From Eutreptiella sp. 'Long Island Sound 2002' (lineage: Eukaryota > Euglenozoa > Euglenophyceae > Eutreptiales > Eutreptiaceae), in assembly GCA_964036045.1 (NCBI GenBank), contig OZ038378.1, positions 180,228,288 through 180,292,287 of the forward strand: 64,000 nt of DNA, given 5' to 3'. Position 1 is the first letter of the stretch. Each line of letters begins with the position of its first letter. Positions 19,327 to 30,118 of this stretch are shown in pieces. The position numbers and the translations under genes were made by a program. The notes beneath the pieces were generated by a model, which did not search any database, was not told the DNA's origin, and was given only the letters and a program-made list of their open reading frames with translations.

Positions 19327-19331
19327 GTCTA
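19327..19331. repeat. Right target-site duplication of element 2
   Basis: GTCTA is identical to 8525-8529 and lies immediately after the 3' LTR. Confidence 0.95.
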
Positions 19332-20010
19332 CTACAGGGAGGGGTGGCCAAAAGCTATGAAGGCATGAAAACGCCGTTTTTGCTAAGTGGCCAAAACACT
19401 GACCTAACCACTGCCACAGCCCACCAACCCTGCTAAAATTGCAGGAAACGGGTGGGACAGTGACACACGCACTACAGGTCCTACACACCCTACAGTGGCA
19501 CCATCCTGGTGGGCGAGCACTTCTGCAACTGGCTCAAGCCCCCACTCAGGACTACCACTCCTACACGCACACTCTACTCGGTGTGGTTGAAGAACATGTC
19601 GTGGGTCCTAACGACCCTCCTGTGAAGAAGACAAGAGAACACAGCGCTGCTAAGCAACTGTGGCCTAACAGGGGACGCCACAACGCGTTTCCCCTGCTAG
19701 GGCTTGGAGGGAAGAGGTGCTCTTTTTGCGTGCACTGCGTGGATGTTGATGGAGTCCGACTCCCTGCTCTGCCACAGGCAAAGGCGGAGTTATTTGTTTG
19801 TGTGATCAGCGCCCTTGTTTAGCAGGGCATGAAAAAAATGGTATGCTGCTGCACCAATCACCCTACCTGCCCACCTGTAAAGCAAAGGCAAATGAAGGGG
19901 TGTTTGCGGCGGAGGAACCAAGCCACACTCCGCGTATTATACGCTTCTCAGTGTGACCTATAATACACTGTCCTCAAACACGCCCTGTCAAGCAAGAAAG
20001 CGTTAAGAGA

Positions 20011-20044
20011 CTCCTCAGGTTCTCTTAAAGAACGTACCGAGGAG
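20011..20044 (+). other. Conserved two-part hairpin in the element 1 LTR
   Basis: CTCCTC (20011-20016) pairs with GAGGAG (20039-20044). Inside it GTTCT (20019-20023) pairs with AGAAC (20029-20033). The same structure is kept at 23303-23336 in the next LTR. Confidence 0.55.
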
Positions 20045-21609
20045 CCCCTGGGTAACCTAAACAAGGTTTACCGTGCGCATTTCGCGTGGCCTACCCTTTA
20101 ATGCGTGTGTGAATGCACGAGCATGCGCGAGTGTCTTGGGCAAACCTGCCCATCTCAACCGCAATCACAAACTCCACCAGGGGGTGGCCCCACCTGGGCT
20201 TACTCACCTTACCTACCGCTGGAGAGAGAGAGCAAGTGGGAACGTGAGCGAGGCGCAAGCAAAAAACGTCGCTATGCACTTGTGTGTATGTCTAATCACC
20301 CTGATCTGACCTCTAATCATCTGCAATCTTTCTAATCAATCCCTCTATCGCGTTCTATCGTTGTTAGCGCTGCTACAAGACTCGTTCACGGAGACACGAG
20401 ACGAGCAATGTGTATGCTGCATACGAGAAGAGCACACCTGTGGTTTATACCTGATTCATTGAAGTCTTTTCGTTGATTTTCGAATTCTTGGATTTTTGAT
20501 TCTTCTATTAGTGTGGGTGGAATCTGTATGTTTATTTATTAATGTGTGTCTCGTCATTTTCCGAGATACGTGAGACATACGTTTATAATTCCATTATTTC
20601 TGCATTTTCCGGCGCTTCGCTAGGAGCCGCTCCTGCGCGCTGCCTTTTTATGCGTAGGAATTTCTTGATTTAAAAAATCTAGAGATGACTATAATTTTTA
20701 TAAAAATGTGCTTCTGATGCACAATTGGATTCTGCTCAGGTGTGTTGTCTTAGAAAAATTCTAGGGCCGTCATTTGACGGATTTAGGTGTTGTCGCTTCG
20801 CGTTTGCGTGGATTCGTCCATAATTCTCCCTTTCCTGTCTCTGCAGATATCCTCGCGAAAGCGTCGCTGAGTAGGCCGTGTTCGGGCCGAAAAGCAGCCG
20901 CCAGGAGACTGAGCAGAACCCAAGACCCCACCAAGGGGCAATTTAATTTTTTTAACAACTCCCTTCGCCCTAAGACGGGTCACAGGTCGCCAGCAGGTTT
21001 ACGATAACCCATGCGAATGTGTATATTGTGTCTTGCGTTGGGTTTATGTCGCGCTGCGTCTTGGAGGGAGGGATGCACATGCACATGTTTATGGCATGCA
21101 CCCAAACTAACCCAGCCAAGCCACAGGAACCCCGGCAGCGCCATGAGCGCTGAGCTTCCTGTAGGAAATGTTACAAACAGAGCAGCAAAAGAGCGCCAGC
21201 CATGGTGAGCGCCCATTTTTCTGTGTGAGGGAAACTATAGGTATTTTAAAGTAGATGTGGAAACCAAGGAAAGGCCAAGAAAAAATCCCTTTTTCCTGAA
21301 AATGCGACAGTGGTGGCCACCACAGCACAAGGGGGGAGTAAGAAAAAGTGCTTTTCCAATGCTTTGAGGCACACTCTAGTTGTATTAGAGATGCACTGAG
21401 CATCCAGGCATTTCTATCTTAGTATTGGCCCCACCAAAAGTGGTGATAACACATTTTGACCTATGGAACCAAACACCCAATCAGGATATGGAGTGGACCC
21501 CTTAATCCCCTATCAATGTGAGGCAAATCATCTTTTCCTGAGTTGATTGAGAACTGACATATCCAGGGCAGAGCCTATGAATTTATCTATGTTTTCTCAT
21601 GAATTCTTA

Positions 21610-21685
21610 GCTGTCCTAGTGGTATGCACCCTAGGGGGCTGGGCACCTCTTTTTGAAAGGTCCTGGGTTTCATTCCCGGTCAGCC
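21610..21685 (+). other. tRNA-like sequence, second LTR copy
   Basis: Same motif as at 224-299, but one arm of the anticodon-like stem has changed (GAAAGG) and the T-loop reads TTTCATT, so it is more decayed. Confidence 0.35.
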
Positions 21686-22117
21686 TAGCTAAGTAGGAAG
21701 ATCCCATGTGACATGGCAGTGACCTCATCGCCACATGCCCTGCCACCTCAGCACATATGGGACCCAAAACAAAGAGTGCACATCTCCTGAGATGGCACTA
21801 TGGAGATAGAGTGACCATGGGGCAGTTTTCCAACTCTTTTCCAAAACATTTCAGCTATCTTTCTGAATATGCAATCCGATTTGACCTGAGTTGCAGTTTC
21901 TGTGAATATCCTTTCATCTTTCACTGTTTACACTGCAGCCCTTCATGCTTTGATCCTGATTCTCTTCTACTTGCATACTTCTGGCTTGGGCTATCCTGGA
22001 TTGATTGTATTTCAGCAAACAAAAGCTTTTCATCTTCAAAAACAAGCAGCAGGAAACCCTACACCAGCAGCAAGCAGCAGGAGAGGCACAAACACAGTGT
22101 TGAAATCACTATAAACC

Positions 22118-22458
22118 TTTCTAACGACGAGGAAATCGCCGCCCTAGACCTACAAGGGGCTGCCAGCCCTATGGAAGTTGAAGGGGAACTCCCCGACATG
22201 AACGCCGAGGAGATGGCTAAGGAGGGCTTCTACCTGGTGAAGTCTGTCCTACGCCACCGCTATCGCCAGGGTTGGCGCTTCCTCACCCTCTGGGAAGGGT
22301 TTGGAGTCGAAGAGGCCACCTGGGAGCCCTTCTCTGCGTTTGTACTACCTGAGGGACGCCTAAACTCAGTTCTGGTTGACTACTTGTCCAAGAACAGCCT
22401 TGGTGAGTTACTGAGGCTCGCTGAGACGCTTGCCTCCAAGACTAAACCTAGGGACTGA
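22118..22458 (+). pseudogene. pol: Remnant of element 1 pol end (chromodomain)
   Basis: From AACGACGAGGAAATCGCC onward it matches 7941-8276 with few changes, including VKSVLRHRYRQG and ATWEPFSAF. It follows the LTR end directly, so nearly the whole internal region (primer site to integrase) is missing. The reading frame of this fragment is still open, fused to LTR sequence upstream. It is an internally deleted element or the product of recombination between copies. Confidence 0.85.
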
Positions 22459-22598
22459 ACCTTACCCCTAAGTGTGCTACGCATGTCTGTGTGTGTCTCA
22501 CTTCTCTCCCCGGCGTGGCTCCCGGAGACCGGGCCTCGCTGATGTCGGACCGAAGGTCCTAGTCAGGTACTGGTACCACTCCTATGGCGCCCAATTTC
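22459..22598 (+). other. 3' untranslated stretch before the third LTR
   Basis: It corresponds in position to 8277-8456 but is mostly different in sequence, so this remnant came from a related element and not from a simple duplication of element 1. Confidence 0.45.
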
Positions 22599-23302
22599 TG
22601 TGCTGGCGCCTATCCTTGGGGAAAGACGGCAAAAGCCCTACCTACTAGAGGGGAGGGGTGGCCAAGTGTGCTAAGGGCATACAAAACGCCCATTTTTGCT
22701 AAAGGCCAAAAGCTAACGCATTCCCCTGCGCACGAGGAAAAGCACGCGGGAAAGGAGACACCACTACACTACACACCCTACCTACAGTGGCACCATCCTG
22801 GTGGGCGAGCACTTCTGCAACTGGCTCAAGCCCCCACTCAGGATTACCACTCCTACACTCACGCTCTACTGGGTGTTGTTGGAGGTCAAGTCGTGAGTCC
22901 TAATGACCCTCCTGTGAAGAAGACAAGAGAACACAGCGCTGCTAAGCAACTGTGGCCTAACAGGGGACGCCACAACGCGTTTCCCCTGCTAGGGCTTGGA
23001 GAGAAGAGGTGCTCTTGATGCGTGCACAGCGTGGATGTCGATGGAGTCGAACTGCCCTCGCCACTCCTGGCGGAGGTGCAGTCAATTGTTTGTGTGATCA
23101 GCGCCCTTGTTTAGCAGGGCTAGAAAAAAATGGTATGCTGCTGCACCAATCACCCTACCTGCCCACCTGTAAAGCAAAGGCCAATGAAGGGGTGTTTGCG
23201 GCTGAGGAACCAAGCCACACTCCACGTATTATACGCTTCTCAGTGTGACCTATAATACACTGTCCTCAAACACGCCCTGTCAAGCAAGCAAGCGTTGAGA
23301 GA

Positions 23303-23336
23303 CTCCTCAGGTTCTCTTAAAGAACGTACCGAGGAG
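23303..23336 (+). other. Conserved LTR hairpin, third copy
   Basis: CTCCTC pairs with GAGGAG, with an inner GTTCT/AGAAC stem, as at 20011-20044. Confidence 0.5.
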
Positions 23337-24912
23337 CCCCTGGGTAACCTAAGCAAGGTTTACCGTGCGCATTTCGCGTGGCCTACCCTTTAATGCGTGT
23401 GTGAATGCACAAGCATGCACGAGTTTGTGAACAACCTGTGCCAATCGCGGTTTGTCCTACCAATCTTACCCACAATCACGAACTCTACCAGGGGGTGGCC
23501 CCACCTGGGCTTACCTACCTTACCTACCGCTGGAGAGAGAGAGCAAGTGGGAACGTGAAACGAGGCGCAAGCGAAAAACGTCGCTATGCACTTGTGTGTA
23601 TGTCTAATCACCCTGATCTGACCTCTAATCATCTGCAATCTTTCTAATATAGCCCTCTATCGTTTGTTAGCGCTGCTACAAGACTCGTTCACGGAGACAC
23701 GAGACGAGCAATGTGCATGCTGCATACGAGACGAGCACACCTGTGGTTTATACCTGATTCATTGAAGTCTTTTCGTTGATTTTGGAATTCTTCGATATTT
23801 GATTCTTACTGTCAGTGTGGGTGGAATCTGTATGTTTATTTATTAATGTGTGTCTCGTCATTTTCCGAGATACGTGAGACATACGTTTATAATCTCATTA
23901 TTTCTGTATTTTCCGGCGCTTCGCTAGGAGCCGCTCCTGCGCGCCGCCTTTTTATGCGTAGGAATTTCTTGATTTAAAAAATCGAGAGATGACTACAATT
24001 TTTATAAAAATGTGCTTCTGATGCACAATTGGATTCTGCTCAGGTGTGTTGTCTTAGAAAAATTCTAGGCCGTCATTTGACGGATTTAGGTGTTGTCGCT
24101 TCGCGCTTGCGTGGATTCGTCCATAATTCTCCCATTCCTGCCTCTGCAGATATCCTCGCGAAAGCGTCGCTGAGTAGGCCGCTTTCTGGGCCGAAAAGCA
24201 ACAGCCAGGAGACTAAGCAAAACCCAAGACCCCACCAAGGGGCAATTTAATTTCTTGACGACTCCCTTCGCCCTAAGATCAGGACGGTAGGTCGCCAGCA
24301 GGTTTTAACAACCGGAGTAGATGTCCGTACAGAGTCTTGCGTTGGGTTAGTGTCGCGCTGCTTCTTGGAGGAAGGGATGCACATGCACATGGTTTTGGCA
24401 TGCTCCCAAACTAACCCAACCAAGCCACAGGAACCCCGGCAGCGCCATGAGCGCTGAGCTTTCTGTAGGAAATGTCACGAACACAGCAGCAAAAAGGCGC
24501 CAGCCATGGTGAGCGCCCATTTTTCTGTGTGAGGGAAACTATGCATATTTTAAAGCAGATGTGGAAACCAAGGAAAGGCCAAGAAAAAGTCTCTTTTTTC
24601 TGAAAGTGCGACAATGGTGGCCACCACAGCACAAGGGGGGAGTAAGAAAAAGTGCTTTTCCAATGCTTTAGGGTATACTCTAGTTGTATTAGAGATGCAC
24701 TGAGCATCCAGGCATTTCTATCTTAGTATTGGCCCCACCAAAAGTGGTGATAACACATTTTGACCTATGGAACCAAACACCCAATCAGGATATGGAGTGG
24801 ACCCCTTAATCCCCTATCAATGTGAGGCTATTCATCTTTCGTGAGTCGACTGAGAACTGACATATCCAGGGCAGAGCCTATGAATTTATCTATGTTTTCT
24901 CATGAATTCTTT

Positions 24913-24988
24913 GCTGTCCTAGTGGTATGCACCCTAGGGGGCCGGGCACCTCTTTTTGAGAGGTCCCGGGTTCCATTCCCGGTCAGCC
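24913..24988 (+). other. tRNA-like sequence, third LTR copy
   Basis: This copy has a perfect five-pair T-stem (CCGGG/CCCGG) around TTCCATT and an intact ACCTC/GAGGT stem with loop TTTTTGA. It is the best preserved of the three. Confidence 0.42.
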
Positions 24989-25469
24989 TAGCTAAGTAGG
25001 AAGATCCCATGTGACATGGCAGTGACCTCATCGCCACATGCCCTGCCACCTCAGCACATATGGGACCCAAAACAAAGAGTGCACATCTCCTGAGATGGCA
25101 CTATGGAGATGGAGTGACCATGGGGCAGTTTTCCAACTCTTTTTCCAAAACATTTCAGCTATCTTTGTGAATATGCAATCCGATTTGCCCTGAGTTGCAG
25201 TTTCTGTGAATATTCTAACATCTTTCACTGTTTACACTGCAGCCCTTCATGCTTTGATCCTGATTCTCTTCTACTTGCATACTTCTGGCTTGGGCTGTCC
25301 TGGATTGGTTGTATTTGAGCAAACAAAACATTTTACTCATCAAAAACAAGCAGCAGGAAACCCTACACCAGCAGCAAGCAACAGGAGAGGCACAAACGGA
25401 GTGTTGAAATCACTATAAACTTTCTGTAGTTTTATGCCCACCAAAGCAAACCTGGTTACCTAGGGTTAT

Positions 25470-25625
25470 CCGGGACTGGAAATTTAGCACAGAGGGTTGT
25501 TTGAGACTGAAGATTTGGTAAAGAGGGTTGTCCAGGACTGGGATTTCAGCACACAGAGGTGTCTGTGACTGGAAATTTTGCGCACAGGGGTGTCTAAGGC
25601 TATCTGGGACTGAAAATTCAGCAAA
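25470..25625 (+). repeat. Degenerate tandem repeat of about 38 bp
   Basis: Four to five units share GGGACTGGAAATTT-like and CACAGAGGGTTGT-like parts. They lie just outside the retrotransposon complex. Confidence 0.65.
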
Positions 25626-26489
25626 CAGGGCAAAGCAAACAAAGCAGAACAATCTAAATCACAGAAATTTGAAGACTACACTGTGCGAAACGATACTGAT
25701 ATGGCTGGATAGCATGATATCCAAACCTTTATGCCGATGTCACGCAAGCTGATCTTTACGAATATAACACCCTTGGGTGACAATGCCATGTGACGTGCCA
25801 TGGCCGCCTACGGGCCCCAAATGTACTCTTTGGTTAAAAACATTTGTGCACAAATGGTTGCATGGCATGAAATGCCATTATAAGAAATAGAATACCAATC
25901 ACTCCACATGCTGAACAAATGGAGCAAAAAAAGCCAGTCACAGTCCAAAAAAGAATATGTCAAGAGCAACTCACGACAATCAACGAAAATCAAAGCAGGA
26001 TGGTTCGCCAAAAATGAGAAAATAAAATTTGCAAAGCGGTGCTGTCAGTGGCCCCCTGTGTTTAACTGACTTTTGTTTGTTTCTTGTTCAGGGCTGGTTG
26101 CTTCGGGGAAGGGGTCGAGAGTAGAGGGGAAGGGTTTCAGGGGTATGTGCGGCTGTCATTGACCGATAGGGTCCCCCCTGATGGGGGGACCCGTAGCAAC
26201 ACACATGAAATGATATCCTGCACACCTGAATAGCCGTCGTACATCCACCAGAACCATGGAAAAACCAATACCCACTGGTAAAAAAAGTTGTGTGAGCATT
26301 TGACCGCAAAACCAGGGGGCGGTTCTTGCACAAGGCGGTTCCTAGGCACAGGGGGGGGGGGGCAGGGCACAACACAGCAAAGCAAAGCAAAACAATCTAA
26401 ACCAAAGCAGGCTAAAGAGTGCACTGTGCGTCTGTCTGTCTTCCGGGACTGAGTTTCCTAGTTCACATTGAGAGTGGCCAACCCCAGCC
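25626..26489. other. Non-coding stretch with a short direct duplication
   Basis: The block with GCAAAGCAAA and AACAATCTAAA near 25630-25690 is repeated at about 26365-26430, each followed by CACTGTGCG. A run of G occurs near 26350. I see no gene. Confidence 0.5.
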
Positions 26490-26730
26490 CCCTGCCAATA
26501 GGGGGATAAAATCACCAAAAATGGGGGATAAAACCACCCCAAAGGGGTGATAAAACCCCCCCAATGACCAAATGGGGGGATAAAACCACCCCTTTGGGGG
26601 GATAAACCCACCCCTGCAAAAGGGGGGATAAAACCACCCCCAAGTGGCATAAAACCACCCCACGGATCAAAAATGGCCAAAAAAGGGGTTGGGGGTGGTT
26701 TTATTCCCCTCTTGGGGGTGGTTTTAAACC
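26490..26730. repeat. Tandem near-palindromic GGGGGATAAAACCACCCC repeat
   Basis: Seven degenerate copies of an 18-base near-palindrome lie in direct order between about 26500 and 26660. Two inverted copies (GGGGGTGGTTTTATTCCCC type) lie at about 26690-26730, so the block can also fold back on itself. Its ORFs are by-products of the repeat. Confidence 0.8.
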
Positions 26731-27343
26731 CACGACCAGGTGGGCCTGATTGCAGTTCTCCGGAATTTGCATGTTTTGTATATTTTTTGTGACAATACCG
26801 TTGCCCTCGTGTATCTTGGGTCGTAAAAATGTTTAGGTGTGATTGTTACTCTTTTAAATGACAAACAAATGAGTCTCAGGGGGAACGTTTGCCCGGCGCG
26901 CTACTTTTCTATTAATTGTCCTGACTTCAGCCCCAGATTTACCCTCTCATAGGGAAGCCCCCGAAGTAGACCACGTTGGATTGCATACCTTCCCGACAAA
27001 GCACGTTGCATAATGAAGCAATAGCTGTGAATTCAACAACTCCAAATCAAAGAAATCACCTTGGGTACCTGAAGGTCTAGACCCATCCCAAATGAAAACA
27101 TTAGCCGATGTCCCGGGCGCCAAGGGGCAAATCCATATAATATTGCCAACATATCAACGGCAACAGTCGCCTTATATATGCAACGCATACTTGGGATTCC
27201 ACAGGTCCGCACCCCAAATCCCACCAATGGATTTTCGCCTGGAGTCTGTGAAAACGTGAAAAAAGCACCAAAATACCCTTTTTCAGACAACAATAATGCC
27301 CATAGTATCACGAACTTGAGCTTGAGCTGTATGTGTTTCGCGC
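26731..27343. other. No supported gene
   Basis: A 142-codon ORF on the minus strand (27033-27461) has no recognisable domain and overlaps the inverted-repeat element that follows. I see nothing else. Confidence 0.4.
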
Positions 27344-27344
27344 A

Positions 27345-28017
27345 AGCTACGCCCTTGTCCAAGCTACAGTGGGCGTAGGGACCGTAAGAATTCCGTACAT
27401 TGGCGTAGCTTATACAAGGGGAGGGGTGGTACAAAACACACATATTCTGAGCATCTTTCATCTATCCACATTATGTAATGCGCAGCACTCTGTCACAATT
27501 TGCAGTGTGTGTGTGTGTGTGTGTGTGTGTCTGTGTGTGTGTGTGAGACTGCTACACTCCCCTACCGACACAAACGTGCGCGCGCACATGGTATGGGTGC
27601 ACCTTGACCTCTGCCCACATTTCTAAGTGTATGCAAACACAAAACAGCCTTGGGAACATGAAAATTTCAGGTTCACACCCATGTTGGCACAAGCAATGAA
27701 GAATGCGCAAATGTTCGGCTTGGAAACCCTTCTTGCGACCATACACCATGCGGAACAATTGCACATGCTCACCACATGAAGATGCCTTTGGCTGAGGCTT
27801 AGGGGCTGGTTTGGGCTCGGACAACTTCAAATTCTTGGGAATGAGCTTGCCTTGCATGTGGCATGTTGCATGTGTCCACGGCTCCATGTAATTGGCAAAT
27901 GTGACGACAAACCCATGTCTTATGTGGCCGCACTACATTTCGTATGTAATTAAAATTACGTACACCTACTGTAGCTTGGACAAGGGCGTAGCTTATACAA
28001 GGGGGGGGGGGGGGGGG
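27345..28017. mobile_element. Short inverted-repeat element (MITE-like) ending in poly-G
   Basis: Bases near 27350-27370 (CGCCCTTGTCCAAGCTACAG) are the exact reverse complement of 27968-27988. GGCGTAGCTTATACAAGGGG occurs at 27403-27422 and again at 27986-28005, where it runs into 17 G. The inside contains a TG repeat. No transposase is present, so it would be non-autonomous, if it is mobile at all. Confidence 0.5.
27505..27546. repeat. TG microsatellite
   Basis: About 20 TG units with one interruption. Confidence 0.95.
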
Positions 28018-28658
28018 TATGTTAAAATCACTGAGATTGCATGATTCTGTATTGTTATTTATGCAGGGACTATGAAAGATCTTAGGACAAAATCAGTGAC
28101 TGCGTTCATGAGATGAAAGATTTTGTGTTGTGCTCTGCCTGCTAGATTGTAATGTAAAAAGATGGTCAGGGGTCAAATCCATTTTGCGTGGGGGCTCTAG
28201 TGCTGGGGGGTGCTGTGGTTGGTGGGCGTGCTGCCTCGGAACTATCATGGTGACGGTCACTTTTGCGCGGTTTTGGCTGTGTGATGGTCATGGGTCGATG
28301 CCTGCATTGCCTGCAGCTGAAGATTTTAAGGCTGCTGTGTTTGTTTTCTTTTGTCAAGCCTATCCTTACTTAACACTACCATATGCTTCCTAGAAACAAG
28401 GCATTTGAGTTTGGGGGGTTCAGGGTGCGTCATCCATTCAGAGCAAAATGCTCTTGAATATTTCCAAATCAAAGCAGACATTTCTGGTCATTCCACAATC
28501 CACCACATCAAACCCCTGGACACAGTGCACTAATAGGCAGAGGGCCATCACAAGTGGTGGGTAAATGATGGCTGTGTATCGCAATATCACTCTTGTGAGA
28601 GACATGCACAACAGCTAACAGCACACTCCAAAAAGCAAGACCCAGTTCATTTACTCAC
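28018..28658. other. No supported gene
   Basis: Only short overlapping ORFs occur here. The 87-codon plus-strand ORF at 28130-28393 has no recognisable domain. Confidence 0.4.
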
Positions 28659-28729
28659 TCAGTACAGGAAGCTGGCCATCTCCTTGCAGTAGGGCAGGCG
28701 CATGGAAATCTGAAGCGACATCTTCAGAC
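28659..28729 (-). CDS. Possible last exon of an unknown gene
   Basis: On the minus strand a pyrimidine-rich acceptor (CAATTCTTCAG) at about 28730 is followed by a short open frame reading MSLQISMRLPYCKEMASFLY and then TGA (28659-28661). A consensus-like donor (GTGAGTAA) lies right after the stop, so another frame could also be an internal exon. No partner exon was found upstream. This is weak evidence. Confidence 0.2.
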
Positions 28730-29736
28730 CTGAAGAATTGGGGCTGCACTTGAGATTTATAGCATGCATTCAGATAGACATAAAGTCATTTTGGCAGAGG
28801 GCGAGAATGAATGTCTTGCATTGGCTTAGCCTCTCCACCACTTCAAAAAAATTGGCAGTGATGGGAAGCAGGATGGCCCAATGCCCAGCTCCTGACAGGG
28901 ACATGGCACAGTTGCTGTACATTGTCCAAAGTGGGGGCTCCGGGGAGAGGGAAGAACAATCTGTTGAAATGGGAGGAGTATGTAGGCTGTGGACATTGCA
29001 GGAGGCAGTGGAAGTAGTGGGCGATACTGGCTGCGGCATTCAGTGGGACCCTGATGATGCTATGAAAAGATCACTCCACCTGGCTTCATGAAATGATGAT
29101 ATGAAGATACCCCTGCCAAAAAAAGCAAACATCAAGCACTAAACAGACAGTGCCCTGGAATTCACATGCCCTGAGATTTTACTTCTGATCAAGGACAGAC
29201 ACAAAACAAGCATTGAAAGCATGGTACAGATTGGTCCTTGCAGTTTGGGCAGGATGCCATGGGTCAATAGGACAGGTGAGGAGGTCAACGGTCATTGGGA
29301 CAGGGGGATAGAGATGAATTGTGATTCAGCAAACAGGAGAGCGGAGAGCAGGGGTTGAGGACATGACAGGGGAGACATCACATGTGGACAATGCATGCAA
29401 CAACAAATTGCAGTGTGTCACGATAATGCGTCCGATACACAACAATGCACCGTGGCTCTTGCGGCGTACATTTCTGTAAATTGTACAGGCACAAACTCTG
29501 GGAAAAGGGCATATAGAAATCTGCTGTCTGTTGCTGCGTAAATACAGAACATCTTATATTTTGTTGTACTGGCTTAACTTGTGCCCAACAAGCTCTCAAC
29601 AGCAATCTGGGAATACAAAGCGTCAGGTGTGATGAGACACAGTGGACAGTTCACTTCAAAAAGTGCTATCGCTGAAGGATTGCACTGTTTGGACCATCAC
29701 GCACACTTCTTTCTGTATCAAAGGACACATGCCATA
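28730..29736. other. No supported gene
   Basis: A minus-strand 89-codon ORF (28770-29039) ends in an amphipathic-looking stretch (ANFFEVVERLSQC) and could be an exon of the gene above, but splice sites are not convincing. Otherwise nothing is recognisable. Confidence 0.35.
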
Positions 29737-30118
29737 CCCCCCCCCCCTTGCGCAAGCACGGCCGCGGTCTCAAAAAGTCCAGGCAAAACAACGGTTCAAC
29801 GCCCACCCCGTGCTTCGACAGGGCAGTGCATGTGCACGACACACGTGACGGCAAAGCACACGCAGGCCTCAGACCTTACACGAAGCATGGTACAATGCAC
29901 AAGCATCAAAACAAACAGCATGGGGTTGCAATGTGTAGTACAATGTTGTCATGAACAGAATGCACAATCACAGACATGATGACCCCCTCTTTCCCTCTAC
30001 AAGCGCATCACAAACACCCAGTCCTCCATTTGGGACCACAAAAAACAGTGGTCCAAAAAACAACGGTTCAACGCCCATCCCCGTGCTTAGACAATGCCGT
30101 GCTTGCGCTAGGGGGGGG
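29737..30118. mobile_element. Short element with poly-C/poly-G inverted ends
   Basis: The left end (29737-29762) is a C-run followed by TTGCGCAAGCACGGC. The right end (30096-30118) is GCCGTGCTTGCGCTA followed by a G-run, so the two are near-perfect inverted repeats. Inside, AACAACGGTTCAACGCCCA occurs twice (about 29788 and 30060). It has no coding capacity. Confidence 0.6.

Larger units (their letters stand above)
19332..22117 (+). repeat. Downstream LTR of element 1, continued after element 2
   Basis: The sequence resumes the LTR begun at 8457 and aligns with 22650-25424 over most of its length. Its last 730 bases are the copy of 1-735. With the 8457-8529 part, the LTR is close to 2.9 kb, unusually long for this group. 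ORFs such as 19439-19822 and 20073-20309 overlap in several frames and are not supported as genes. Confidence 0.78.
22599..25424 (+). repeat. Third LTR of the element 1 family
   Basis: It starts TGTGCTGGCGCC and ends with the same motif as 721-735. It is about 2.8 kb and aligns with the LTR split at 8457/19332. Sequence after 25424 is unrelated to the element, so this is the right edge of the complex. Confidence 0.78.
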
